The translations under genes and the position numbers were made by a program. The notes beneath the pieces are model-generated. The model was not told where the DNA came from, ran no database searches, and saw only the letters and a program-made list of their open reading frames with translations. A DNA stretch of 64,000 bases from Thalassia testudinum (taxonomy: Eukaryota > Streptophyta > Magnoliopsida > Alismatales > Hydrocharitaceae): contig JAZHRO010000014.1 in the NCBI GenBank assembly GCA_037157565.1, positions 96,379,501 to 96,443,500 of the forward strand. Reading direction: 5' to 3'. Positions 34,461 through 46,506 of the stretch are shown here, in pieces. How positions within the stretch are numbered: position 1 is the first letter of the stretch; each line of letters opens with the position of its first letter.

Positions 34461-34714
34461 GGGCTGTAACTCTAGTAGTAGAGGGTGGGGAGAGGGTTTA
34501 TATAGGGGAGGAGAGGAAACAACAGCGAAAATCCACTAATCCTGACTAACGGAGAATCTGTCCGCAGTGGTCATGTAATCCTATCTTAGGATATCATCGT
34601 TAGATAGGATAGGATAGTCAGGATTAGGGGTGTTGGAAGCAGATGAACACCCATGACAACCAGATCCATGGGATGAAATGTGTACGTCATTAGTCTCAAT
34701 GTTGCGTGGATCGC
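34461..34714 (-). pseudogene. Element C protease-reverse transcriptase linker (fragment between D and B)
   Basis: A 254-bp remnant. On the minus strand it reads a low-complexity linker with NIETNDVHISSHGSG and, at the D junction, LLELQPLP that continues as DLLKYLF at 21380. It contains one TAG. It proves that the sequences left of D and right of B belong to one element. Confidence 0.8.
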
Positions 34715-36496
34715 TGTTGAACGTACGAATTGCTATGCTAATGTGTTTGGTTTTGGAAAACCTGTCGTTGTAGTTTGAAAGCAAAGAACTCATGTTCAAC
34801 AAATAAAATTTATACCGAAATGAAAATTCTAGGTCGAACACAGGGAAGCGGACGTTTGATTTAAAAACAATGCGTTTGTTTTTATTTGTCATGAAATAAT
34901 TCAATTGCTTAGAACTACTTAATTATTTACAATAAATAGAAGAGAAAGAGAGTAAGAGAGAGAGAGAATATTACTAACAGAAATCAAAATGAGATGTAGA
35001 ATAAACAAGGAATTCATCATTAAGAAGAATGTTTGTTTCACTATTACAACTAGAAAGTAGAAAACAATTACACTAGAAAGCAGTAAATTTACCCTAGAAA
35101 GCATTAAAAGAATACAAAGAGAAATATCCTCCTCGACGGTCGCTTGGAGGACGAGTCTAACTACTCTTGAAAGTAGTAAATCTATTCTAGAAAGCAGTAA
35201 AAAGAATGGGGAGAGAGATATCCTCTTCAACGGTCGCTTGGAGGACGATCCAGATGGGACGACGCCTGGATGAAGGAAGATGAAGCAGGATGAAGGAGGA
35301 TGAAGCAGAAGAATGGGAATGCGGCAGCACGTCATCGTCATCGTGGGATCCACTTCCGAAGGGGGACAAAAATTTAGACTTTATCTCGCGAGAAGTATCC
35401 CAGGTGTGGGACAAGCTTCTTTTGAGCTTTGGAGAGGTAGAGAAGAGAAGGAAAGGATGAGAATTTTGTGTGGAGGGGGTCTCCTTTTATAGTTGCAAGG
35501 AGAGGGGCAAATTGGACATTACGTCCTTAAAACATTAAATAAGGGGTCTTTAGTGACGGATAAAACCGTTGCTAAAGCCCTAACATGGGCATAGTGGGTG
35601 TTGCCCCCGCGCTCCTGCTCGTTTGCTCACACCTAACACTCGCTGCACGTTTAGCCATCCACAGCCGTCTGATCACGAGATTGGATGGCCAAGATCACGC
35701 CTTCGCCCACCCTTAACGCGTGCCCACTCGCATGAGATGCCGAGTGAGGCGCAGGCGTGCGATAGCGCGTCGATGCTATTGAGCGCGGACGGCCGCCCAA
35801 TCAAGATCCGACGCTCGCCCGCACCCTTCGCCTGCTCGCTGCGGCTCGAACCCGTGTCTTGTGAATGTGCAGCGCCTCGCGAGCTCTACGCTACGCGAAG
35901 GATTGTGTCGCACGGATGATTTGAGGCGCATGCGTTCACAGCCGTTGGACCGAGATCCAACGGCGGAGAGGGGCGGATGCAGGGGCTTCAGCAGTTGCGT
36001 GTGGGCGATTAGGCGGCCAAGATGTCGCCACGTGGTGCCATCTTGGCCGTCCATCTTCTGGATGTTGTAGATGGTGCCACGGGTGTCGGATTGACTCGAT
36101 TTTTGCATCGTTAGGCTACGATCGTTGATCTGAATCCATCCGTGTGGTCGAATTTGTCATTTGAAGTGCGGATTTATGCCATCTTGGCCCTTGATCTTCT
36201 AGGGTTCCCCGGTCACTATCAGATGCTACAGATGCCTGATTAGGGCGATCTTGGAGTCGTTGAACTCCAATCATCACCCTGATCACATCCGTACGGTTGG
36301 ATCTTCGATCCGAGGTCTCGATAAAAAGTTTGCCCTGTCCAAGCACATGAAAGGAGATAATTAACCTCCATTTTATTCAAACTACTCTAAATGGAAGATG
36401 ATGCATGTTATGCAATATTTATATGATGAAATGCAATCCTATGCTTAAAAACATGCATAAATAGACATCTTAAGTAGTGTAAATGTATTTACATCA
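34715..36496 (-). repeat. Element B 3' LTR
   Basis: 1782 bp. TATAAAAG on the minus strand (35484-35491), U3 inverted repeat at 35548-35577, imperfect G-box palindrome at 36022-36041, and a small GATGAAGGAGGATGAAGCAG tandem stretch at 35270-35312. Confidence 0.9.
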
Positions 36497-37849
36497 TACC
36501 CCCATGCCTATCTTTTGCTAGTCCCTAGCAAAAATTATATGCTATTTATAAAAGAATTAGGTTGGATTATTTGGGCATAAGTGATTTTCAATCATTAGGA
36601 AATTGTCTACTTAAGATCTGAACTTTCAAAGACACAACAGTGCCCGAGTATCTGCCAAAATGCAGATCGCTTCAAGCCGTCACGTTATTCAAAGAAAAAT
36701 TTCTTTTTCTCTTTTTCCTCTTTTCTAATTTTTTTTTTTTAAGTTTTAGGGTTTAAGAGTGGCTTTCTACAGCCATCCAACTCACCCAAGATTTGATGAG
36801 AACTCTAAGTTCTAAGCATCTTATTGTGAATGTGATAGACTCGTTGACCGGCAATTAAAACGGACTTCAGATTTCTACGCCTCTAGGTGACCAAAAAAAG
36901 AATTCTACATAACGGTGTATCTTTACAACCGGTAACTTTCTCCCTACTTTATTTTTTTACGAGGTCAACACAAGGGTGAATCCAGTGTATATCTCCCCGG
37001 TTTATTCTACTTCTCCGCTTCTTCCTAAGTGTTTTGGGAATTTTTAGTGCATTTATTGAGCTGGGTTCTGGACAACCGATCGATGAGCTGTTACCATCGA
37101 CAACTTACCAGCCATACTCGTGCAGCGAAGTGTGGCTTATTTCATTTTTTTTCTTTTCTCCTTTTCTTTTTGATTTTTTTTTTTTTAAGTAGGTGGCTTC
37201 CCTGGTCTAAGATTTACCTAAAGGGAGCAAAAAGAGAAAGGTCTAGTGACTGGGCTCTAGACAACCTACCTATGGGCTATTACCCACGATAACTTGTAGC
37301 CATATCACCCTAAAAGGTTCATTAGCTATCCAATTTCCGTTAAAATCGTCGAACAATGAGTCAATGCAAAGAATGTGTGTAGATGCTTAAGATTCAAAAT
37401 TCCCTCAAATCAGACGGCGGGTTGATAAGTCGTGTACTTATCACCCAAACTTATTTACTCCAATTAAAATAGAATTCAAGTTGGCGAGAACTCGAAAGAC
37501 AAATCCACATTTTAGTTGATACACAGGATGATTAAGTCCAAAGACCTGAAGGGTCTTTGTGTTCAAATCATTATGTAGTATTTCCTAAAATTGAAAATTT
37601 TCTTAAACCAAGTTCTCTTTGCTAATTTTGAATTTTTTTTTAATAAAAGAAAATAAAACAAATCTATGTAGCTGACGAATGAATTCAGAGATGAATATTC
37701 ACCCCCCATGCCTATCTAATGCAATGTCCTCATTGTATTAAAAAGACATAAAAAAGAGTGGAAAAGCGTAGAAAGTACCTGAATTGCGTGAATGTCAGGT
37801 TTGCTCTGAGATGAAAACTAAAAGAAAACTGTATATGTCCTGAGTTTAG
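36497..37849 (-). other. Element B 3' region with two hairpin-PPT modules
   Basis: Terminal module: arms TTTTGCTA / TAGCAAAA at 36513-36533 and tract complement 36497-36510. Internal module: CAATG / CATTG with AGGA loop at 37722-37735 and tract complement 37701-37712. Direct repeats as in A near 37063-37110 and 37258-37310. Post-ORF motif at 37831-37853. Non-coding. Confidence 0.75.
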
Positions 37850-39526
37850 TGCCTCCAGCTAGGCACAATATACAAAGAAGAGAAATGAAGAATTCACAAG
37901 TGCAGGTCAGAATCAGAATGAACAGAAGAATCCTCTGACCTATCAGTAGAGGTCCACAGATGTGACCCAGATTGTGGTGCAGACCCATACCCCATAATCT
38001 AGAATATCTTAGGTTCTGGATAAAAATTACCCAAAGCATAAAATCAGCATGCAAGTGGGGTCAGGCCTGTGATTTATGAGGATGCAACCCAAGACCAAAA
38101 AGTCAGGTTACATAGAATTCAAGCTTAAAAGGATAATCGTTGAATGTGTGCTTGGGTTGAACATCCTCAGAACAGATGTCGTAAGGGTTCTGATTTGATG
38201 GTTTCAGCTTAATATGCACCCTTCGACTCAATCTTCTATTTCCTCCAAAGTTAACTTCCCAAATCAGAACTTCCCAGCTCCTATCCTCCTCATTCATCAT
38301 GTCAAATTCTAGGACCTCTTGTATATTAATCACCCCATCTGAAATCTCCAAGTCTAAATGATGTGGCAGAATCAAAATTGACTTGGGTCTAATTATCTCA
38401 GAAATAGAATCATCAATAAACTCAATGGGGTGTAACTGACAATCAGGGCATTGAATTGAATCCTGCAGAAAATGCGATTTTGGATCCGTAATGTGTGCCG
38501 TAAGATCAGTTTCCTCAATTATTGGGCTATCAAATGATCTATTAGATTCCTTAGGCCCTATCGTCTCACAAAAATCGTGTTCTGAAAACTCGTGTGAGAC
38601 TTTGCAACTTGAATCTTCACCATCAAAGAAATCAGGATCCGTATCAATGTATGTCCCAAAATCATCTGTCACTTTCTATTCCAAGGAGACATATGTTTCC
38701 TTGTAACCCGGCTCAGGGATCTCAGGTTAAGAAATTAGATCTTCTTTAATTGGTTGCTTTAATTCAATCTGGTCAGCCTCGTAGCATGTGTCCCCCCCAA
38801 CAGGTGCCTGAGTGGGTTCTGTCATTGGCTTTCCTGAAGAGGGTTCATCCTGGGAATCATCCCATGATTGAATCAAAGCAACCACAAATCTCATCCTCAA
38901 TTTCGCTAATTTCCCAAGTAGAAACTCACCCGAGTTCTTATCCTCAACATCCTAGAGCCAACCAACAAAGACTTGTTCAATTCATCAATCATTTCAATTA
39001 GGGGCTCCAATCTCTTAATGCAAGGTATCGGCTGAACTTCTAAAGATTGAATAATATTCCTCAAGTTAGCCAAAACCTTATCTTGAACCTGATTACCCTG
39101 AACCAAATGAGTTGGTTCAGGGTTGGGTAGGTTTGGGGTTAATGCAGGGGAATTAATGAATTGAGGTTCGTTATACCCTTCCTGATAATAGGTCATTTCA
39201 GATTGTTCAAAAGGTGGTGATGACCTAAAGGCAGTGTAATCAGAGGATGGGTCAGAATCAGCGTGTCCTTGATTGTAGATCGTATCAGGTTGTTCATGAA
39301 AGGTTGACGATCTATAATCGATATGGCTCTGAGAAGGATAGAAATCACAATCAAAGTGTTCAGGGTTAGACCCTAAACACGGAGGTCTAGAACTGTTTCC
39401 CTAATCCGAATTATCCTAACTAACTGATGGTTGATTACAGTACGAGTTAGGATATTCGTCATGTTGAGGATAATTCACAACAGGAGGGAAAGAGCGGGAA
39501 TGCATGTAATATGTGGAATGATTCAT
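37850..39526 (-). pseudogene. Element B ORF (unknown protein, decayed), homologous to A ORF
   Basis: Begins at the ATG at 39526 (minus); the span is about 559 codons, similar in length to the N ORF. The longest open part is 38672-38103. Features: an N-terminal Ser/Tyr/Pro-rich region with two tandem units (DYRSSTFHEQ and FRSSPPFEQSEMTYYQ), a predicted helical segment LANLRNIIQSLEVQPIP, an acidic centre (FGTYIDTDPDFFDGEDSS), and DVQPKHTF near the end. Stops and frameshifts interrupt it. No gag or pol motif; not recognised. A and B share the order and spacing of these parts. Confidence 0.7.
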
Positions 39527-40688
39527 GAGACACGGGAGGAAGAAAGGCGACTTGGAATACAAACAATCAAGCCTGTCCTTAAGTGGGTTAGCCGACAGAC
39601 CTACAGACTCCTAAAACACGTCTTGAGATAAAGGAATGATTTGATCTACTTCTATTTGTTCAATCCAAGCAGTTAGAAGGAGAGACTGGGGAGAAGGTTC
39701 TTTCTTCGGCTTGCGCCTCCAGTTGCTAGTGTACCCCCAGCCGCAATCGTTTGATTCTGCTCCCCTAGCTAGACATCAGATTGGATAATAGGAACAGACT
39801 AATCGAAAATAATCTCATTCTGGGTTCTGAAGAGCGAGTCTAATCCTTAAGGCCAACGTCTACTCTGTTTTATTTAGGGCTAGGTTTGAATGTTCTTTGG
39901 AATGTGATGGGCCCTTTAAATGGGTTGTGCCCTTAATGATTGATTGATTTGTGTGTGCGTGCACAACCAGTAGTTTTCAAGCAAGATTATTTTTGATGCG
40001 GTGAATTTTAAGGTTCAAATCTTGCTTAGTAGCTTTTAAGATTCAACTTTAGGTATTTTCAAACAAGTTCTATTGGCACACCAGGTTTTTGAAAGCACAG
40101 GTGAAGATGTTTTCCTTTAAAGCTTAAAAAGAATGTGGAGTTCCTGGTAAATCCCTAAGAGTTGAACCTATGTGGCAGTTACTTGATGAGTTGATTTTAA
40201 TTGAAGTGGTGCGGCCCAATCAACTCAAACAATCAGCCTGTTGCATGACTTTATTAGGCACATTGGTGATTACCTAATCTGATTTCTACTCAATTATGTA
40301 TTTGGATGTGTGTACCGGCTCCAAAGATCGGTTTACCGGTTGAGTTTGAAAATCAAATGAGGTTGTGTACCTCTGTGAGATTTTTTAAATTTTTTAGTTC
40401 TTTTTAATGTGGGGGTTGGGGTGAGTATGGGTGTCAAACAACAAATAATCTAACCTTAGAGTTTATAAGAACACCTAGGTTGATTGATGTTTGTGTTATT
40501 ATGTGGTGAAATGAAATCTAATGGGTGGGAGGTGGGGGATAACATACAAAACCTTTCACAGCACTTTACTCCAATCTACCACTTTTGTCTGTCCAGAAGG
40601 AGTACCTGCAATCACAATAAGAAAGGAGAGAAGTGAGGTAAATGATTTGTAAGTTAGAAAATGCGAAGAGAAATCAAAGAGCCTCGTC
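39527..40688 (-). other. Element B leader
   Basis: Non-coding, collinear with the A leader and more loosely with those of C and E. No feature of its own seen. Confidence 0.7.
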
Positions 40689-40706
40689 TCCCTGGCAATG
40701 GCGCCA
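40689..40706 (-). other. Element B primer-binding site
   Basis: Sense strand TGGCGCCATTGCCAGGGA, two G-to-A changes from the N site; three bases inside the LTR. Confidence 0.8.
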
Positions 40707-40709
40707 AAA

Positions 40710-42488
40710 TGTTGAACGTACGAATTGCTACGCTAACATGTTTGGTTTTGAAAAACCTGCCGTTACAGTTTGAAAGCGAAGAACTCTTGTTCAACAAATA
40801 AAATTTATACCAAAATGAAAATTCTAGGTCGAACACAGGGAGGCGGACGTTTGATTTAAAAGCAACACATTTGTTTTTATTTGTCACGAAATAGTTCAAT
40901 TGATTAGAACTACTTAATTATTTACAATAAATAAAAGAGAGAGAAAGAGAGAGAATATTGCAAACAGAAATCAAAACGAGATGTAGAATAAATAGGGAAT
41001 TCATCATTAAGGAGAATGTTTGTTTCACTATTACAACTAGAAAGCAGAAAACAATTACACTAGAAAGTAGTAAATTTACTCTAGAAAGCATTAAAAGAAT
41101 AGAGAGAGAAATATCCTCCTCGACGGTTGCTTGCGGGATGAGTCGAACTACTCTAGAAAGTAGTAAATCTAATCTAGAAAGCAATAAAAAGAATGGGGAG
41201 AGAGATATCCTCCTCGACGGTCGCTTAGAGGACGAGCTGGATGGGACGACACCTAGATGAAGGAGGATGAAGCAGGATGAAGGAGGACAAAGTAGAAGAA
41301 CGGGAATGGGGTAGCACATCATCGTCATCGCGGGATCCAATTCCGAAGGAGGACGAAAATTTGGACTTTATCTCGTGAGAAGCATCCTAGGTGTAGGACA
41401 AGCTTCTCTTGAGCTTTGGAGAGGTAGAGAAGAGAAGGAAGGGATGAGAATTTCATGTGGAGGGGGTCTCCTTTTATAGTTGCAAGGAGAGGGGGCAAAT
41501 TGGACATTACATCTTTAAAACATTAAATAAGGGGCCTTTCGTGATGGATAAAATCGTCGCTAAAGCCCCAACGTGGGCGTAGTGGGTGTTGCCCGTGCGT
41601 GCCCACTCGTCTGCTCACACCTAATGCTCGTCGCACGTTCAGCCGTCCGATTGCAAGATCTGACGGCCTAGATCGAGCCTTCGCCCGCCCTCAACGCACG
41701 CCCACCCGCGTAAGATGCCGCGTGAGGGGCAGGTGTGCGATAGCACGTCGACGCTATTGAGCGTGGATGGCCGCTCGATCAAGATCCGACACTTGCCCAT
41801 GCCCACTCGCCCGCACCCTTCGCCTGCTCGTTGGGGCTCGAACTCGCATCTTGTGAACGTGCAGTGCCTCGCGACCGCTGCACTACGCGAAGGATTGTGT
41901 CGCACAGACGATTTGATGCACATGCGTTCACAGCCGTTGGATCGAGATCCAACGACGAAGAGGGGCAGATGCGGGGCCTTCAGCGATTGCGTGCGGGAGA
42001 TTGAGCGGTCGAGATGGCACCACGTGGTGCCATCTTGGTCGTCCATCTTCTAGATGTTGTAGATGATGCCATGGGTGTCGGATTGACTTGATTTTTGCAT
42101 CGTTAGGCTGCGATCATCGATCCGAATCCACCCATGCAGTCAGAGTTGTCATTTGAAGTGCAAATTTATGGCATCTTGGCCCTTCATCTTCTAGGGTTCC
42201 CTGATCACTATCAGATGCTATAGACGCCTGATTAGGGCAATCTTGGAGTCGTTGAACTCCAATCGTCGCCTTGATCACATCTGTATGGTTCAATCTTCGA
42301 TCCGTGGCCCTGATAAAAATTTTGCCTTGTCCAAGCACATAAAAGGAGATAATTAACCTCCATTTTATTCAAACTACTCTAAATGCAAGATGATGCATGT
42401 TATGCAATATTTATATCATAAAATGCAATCCTATGCTTAAGAACATGCATAAATAGACATATTAAGTAGTGTAAATGTGTTTACATCA
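40710..42488 (-). repeat. Element B 5' LTR
   Basis: 1779 bp. TATAAAAG on the minus strand (41471-41478); perfect 20-bp palindrome ATGGCACCACGTGGTGCCAT at 42014-42033; inverted repeat TTCGTGATGGA...CGTCGCTAAA near 41535-41565. Confidence 0.9.
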
Positions 42489-42850
42489 ATCGTGATCTAA
42501 GATCCCTAATAGTGAAGATGAATGTGCCATTTGGTCGCTGCAGAGGAGCCCAATGTTCCCACAGAAAGTTGAATCTTCATCTTCACCATCCTCGATTAGA
42601 TTGCAACGAAGTTCTTTGATGCCCTGAAAATGTCCATTCTAAGCTTCTTGTTCCCTAGGGTAATCTTCATGCATCTTGATGCACAGACGATGTTTGCACG
42701 GGTGGTTGCCAAGAACAGGAGACCTAGAATAATCGGTGCGTCATGGAGATGAGGAGGAACCTCCATATCATGAACAAAAATGTCTGCTAAAAAGCAAAAT
42801 CCTTGGACTTTCACAATCACATTTTCAACCACCCCCTAGGGGTTTTCACC
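42489..42850 (-). pseudogene. Element C protease region (broken)
   Basis: Open stretch 42832-42596: MVENVIVKVQGFCFLADI, HDAPIILGLLFLATTRANI, the C-terminal half of an Athila retropepsin; the usual LGRPFLA is LGLLFLA. The active-site half upstream is unreadable. Runs into element B at 42489. Confidence 0.8.
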
Positions 42851-45215
42851 AATCGGTCAGCCAACTGCATGGTAACAGAGGTGGGCTTTAACTACACGAA
42901 TTGAAATTGATCAAATACTACGGTGGCAATAGGTTGACATATGACACCAAGTGAAGAAGGGTGCTATCAAAAGGGGAATCCTACAAAAAGTAGGAAATCA
43001 GTGGTGTACCTGGGTCCTTTTTGGGTGGTAAGTCGGCTAAGATGACAATGCTGGCTTCTCAGATAATACTGCTTGTTGTCTGATTTTTTGTTGTCGCTTC
43101 GGAGTACAGTAGTCCTCGAAGAACCTAGCAACAACAGGGATGTGATCTATTGCTTTGAGGAGAGGGACTTGAATGTGAACTTCCTTAAAGATAGAATTTA
43201 GGTCCTTGAAATTCCACATATCCTTTTTCCATGCTGAATCTCACGTTAGAGCCATGGGAAAAGGGACAGGAATCTCAGGGTCTAGGGGCTTCTTTCCTTT
43301 ATCTAATGAAGATGGCTTGTGAGAGGAAGAGGGCTGTGAGCCATCTTGTGGTAGAGCATAGGAAAAATAACTACCCGCTTGCTTTGGTAGTGGGTCTTGT
43401 CTAGTCTTTCCGCTACTTAGAGTGACAGCTCTTGCATCGGTGCGCTGTCCATGAAGGGATAGAGGAATGGGTTGGTCTGGATATACAGGGTTTGGCAACA
43501 GAGGTGGCTAACTGAGCCCATAACCAGGTGGTGCGGGAGGTGCTTACAGAACAACGTATGCCTACCCCTATGGTCCTTGGAATCTAGGCGTGGCACCCTG
43601 ATTCTGCACATATCTCTGGTTTGGAACAGGTTGGAAGGGAAAAGTTACTTGTGATCTATGCTCTTGCATCATATGGTTTTGCATGTTTTGTATGCTCTGA
43701 ATTTTGTCAGCCATTGCCTTCATTATTTGTAGGTTGTCATGAGTAGATTTCCGAATTGAAGCCTACTATTCCTCCTTTAGAGACTCCAAAGGGTCGTCCA
43801 ATTTTGGAGGATAGTTGGCAGCATGGTGTAGTGGCTGATAAATAGAATGGGTTTGTTGCTGCTGAGATGGGAATGGCTACTGCATTGGGTATGTGTTCTG
43901 TGCATTCCTGTATTTTCTGGAATGGTAGTGTGGAGCTTGACTCAGTCTCTGTGGGTTACCAAACCAGGAGAAATTGGGATGCTAGCACCAACTAGCGTTA
44001 TACATTTCAGAATATGGGTTGTTACGCCCGTAACCATGAATAGCATTGACATCTTTGTCGGCCGAAGACGTCTCAGATGTAAATTCATCAAAAGAATATG
44101 CACTTACATCATCATGTGGTGCATAACCCTAGTTGTACGGTGCCAGATCCACGTTGTTCACGTGTTCCTCATATGCAAGATCCCACGGAGATGGAGAGAA
44201 GACATCCTGAGTGAGTGGATATGTGCGAGCAGTGGGGGCTCGGGATGCTTGAGAGGAGTAAGATGGAGCAGTACTGCTAGAAGATCCAGATCTTGCTCAC
44301 ATTAATTCATCAACCTTCTTATCGAGCAAATCCACCTTATCCAGCTTTTTGGTGATAATGTCCACGTCGACTCGGGCAAACTCAGCTTGAGCTTTGTGGA
44401 CACTGACTTGTTGCTGCCTAGGTCGTTGGAACTGGGTCATTGAGGCGGCATTCATCGAGTTCTGCTAAGGACTTGAACAGTTCAAATGCGTTGTTCTCAT
44501 CCTTTACAAGGAAATTCGCATCGCTAGATGCATTACCTAGGTACCGATGTGTATCATCCATCCCATGGTAAAAGACTTGAGAGAGGTTCCATTTCGGTAC
44601 ACCATGGTGTGGGCACTTCTTGAGAAGATCATGGAATCTATCCTAGGTGTCATGTAGCTTCTCTCCAGGGCCTTGGGCAAAGGTCTTGATCGCACACCTC
44701 ATAGCATTTGTTTGGCTGATCGAGAAGAACTTTTGGAGGAATTCGTGACGTAATTCCCCCCAAGATCCAATTGGCCTCCTAATAGTCTTGAACCAATAAA
44801 CAGCTTTATCCATGAGAGAAAAAGGAAAAAGCTTCATGAGAACAATTTCGATATCTACAATCCTAGGTCGAACTGACTCTGCAATCCGACTCAAATCTTC
44901 AATGTGCTGGAAGGGATCCTCATTTGAGTTTCCATGGAAATGAGTTTGAATCAGACTTACGATATTCGACTTCAACTCGAATGCATCTCCGCTTTTGGGA
45001 ATCCGGACTTGAGGTGCTATAATTGTTGCTGCCAGATCGTAGAAGTCCCGCAATTGTTCTCCGCGTGGTAGATGCTGCATCCTGTCATGTGTTGTGAGAA
45101 TCCTGTCGATGCTCTACTCATATTTCTATTTCGTTTCCTCGACCCTAGCTTCCAGACGAGCCATTGGGTCCTCATTCTGAGGGCCCTGACCAACTCGAGG
45201 ACTAGGATTAGCCAT
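42851..45215 (-). pseudogene. Element C gag (broken)
   Basis: Start ATG at 45215 (minus), MANPSPR. The gag core at 45080-44643 reads HFHGNSNEDPFQHIEDLSR, LFPFSLMDKAVYWF and LRHEFLQKFFSISQTNAM, then a stop at the end of EKLHDT. The Pro/Gln/Asn-rich tail and pre-protease region (FKEVHIQVPLLKAIDHIP at 43219-43037) follow with frameshifts. Athila-type, lineage I. No CCHC knuckle seen. Confidence 0.87.
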
Positions 45216-46483
45216 CTCAGTTAATCAAGTGGAAGAAGGTTGAGAAGGGAGGTCGGGCGAGAATCACCTTTGCCGCCTTGGGTTTGGCTCCCAATGTCCC
45301 ACAAGTTTAGGTCAGAACGACCTTCTTCCTTGCATACACAAACTCAAAGGGTTGGTGTAGTAAAGCAGAACAAGGCTAAGGTCTTGTTAATTTGAGTGGT
45401 CCTTTAGATCAGATGATCGGATTTTTCATTTAAGTTGTGCTATTAAAAGAAAATTCGGTGAGAGACTGACTGGAAGAAATTCCTACTCTCTAGGCTAACC
45501 TAGATAGGCTAGTTATGAGGGGACTACGAGGAAGGTTCTTCCTTCGACTTTTGCCTCTGGTTCCGTTACTCTATAACTGCGATCGTTTGATGCTACCTCG
45601 CAGGCTTAGACACTAGGTTTTGCAGGAGAGGTTGGAACTACCCAGTAGTTTCAAGCCAAATGCAGGTTATTTGATATATTTTTGTGAATTCTAGCCTATT
45701 TTTTCAATTTAGTAGATGGTGGGTGGTCCACAAAAGTGACTCACCTCACCGATTAACTCTTGGGCTTGTCGGAGTCCAAGTTAATCTATGAGGTCCTATT
45801 GGCTCATGCACTTCAATGTTTTTTTTCAATGTGGAGACAATAATTCAACTGTATACTCTCAAGTAACCTGGAATCGAAAGAATTTGTAACTTGGTAAGAA
45901 GATTCCATTTTCAATAAGCTTTTCAGAGAGTATTTTTCCAAAATTTTTACTATTTCCAACAAGAAGTTATGAATTTTTAACAAACCAGTGGTGAAATCTA
46001 GGATTTAGACCCTGTGTTGGTTTTTCTATAGGAAACAATATCAAATATGCTAAAACAATTTTGTAAAAATGTGATAATGAAAGCTAGTTTGATTATCTTT
46101 CAAACCCAAGAAACTGTGAGTAAATCTAATTTGTATGTTCGTCAGAATTGATTTCTAAATTCATAGAAGTTCTATTTTCAAGCAATCTGACTAGTATGCA
46201 CTCCATGAATTTTGAAAACTTCCACACAAGAAATTTCTTCGTGGAGAAGGTGGCATTGGAAAGATAATTTAAATATCTAGTTCCAGTCCAAATTTGATGA
46301 TTTTTGGAGCATCAGAAACATGACTATTGAATTTTAAAGATGACACTTAATTTCTGGCTGAGTTTCTAATAAGAATGTGTGCACCTGATTTTCGCAGCAC
46401 CAGCTATGCCTCGTTTGCTGCTTCATGTCATTGTACCTGCACATGAAAATACTTTTCTAGAGATGAAACCAAAAGTCGTCATG
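45216..46483 (-). other. Element C leader
   Basis: Non-coding between PBS and gag; shares short blocks with the A, B and E leaders (for example GGTTCTTCCTTCG at about 45535). AT-rich stretch 45800-46380 without frames. Confidence 0.7.
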
Positions 46484-46503
46484 CCTCCCTAGCAATGATG
46501 CCA
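46484..46503 (-). other. Element C primer-binding site
   Basis: Sense strand TGGCATCATTGCTAGGGAGG, three bases inside the LTR, decayed from the tRNA-Asp type. Confidence 0.7.
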
Positions 46504-46506
46504 ATT

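Larger units (their letters stand above)
34715..42488 (-). mobile_element. Element B: non-autonomous Athila-related retrotransposon, second member of family A
   Basis: 7774 bp, minus orientation, complete: LTRs 40710-42488 and 34715-36496, both TGTTGAAC at the left and TTTACATCA at the right on the plus strand. Target duplications are ATCGC (34710-34714) and ATCGT (42489-42493), one change. PBS and polypurine tracts present. The interior has one decayed ORF and no gag-pol. The LTRs differ visibly, mostly by transitions, so it is much older than N. It interrupts C between protease and reverse transcriptase. Confidence 0.9.

Noticed and set aside
34536..34627. Inverted repeat (CTAATCCTGACTA and TAGTCAGGATTAG, with a second nested pair ATCCTATCT / AGATAGGAT) that could be a MITE or a miRNA precursor
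   Set aside because: It lies within the readable linker of element C pol, has a largely unpaired middle, and no target duplication; probably a chance foldback.
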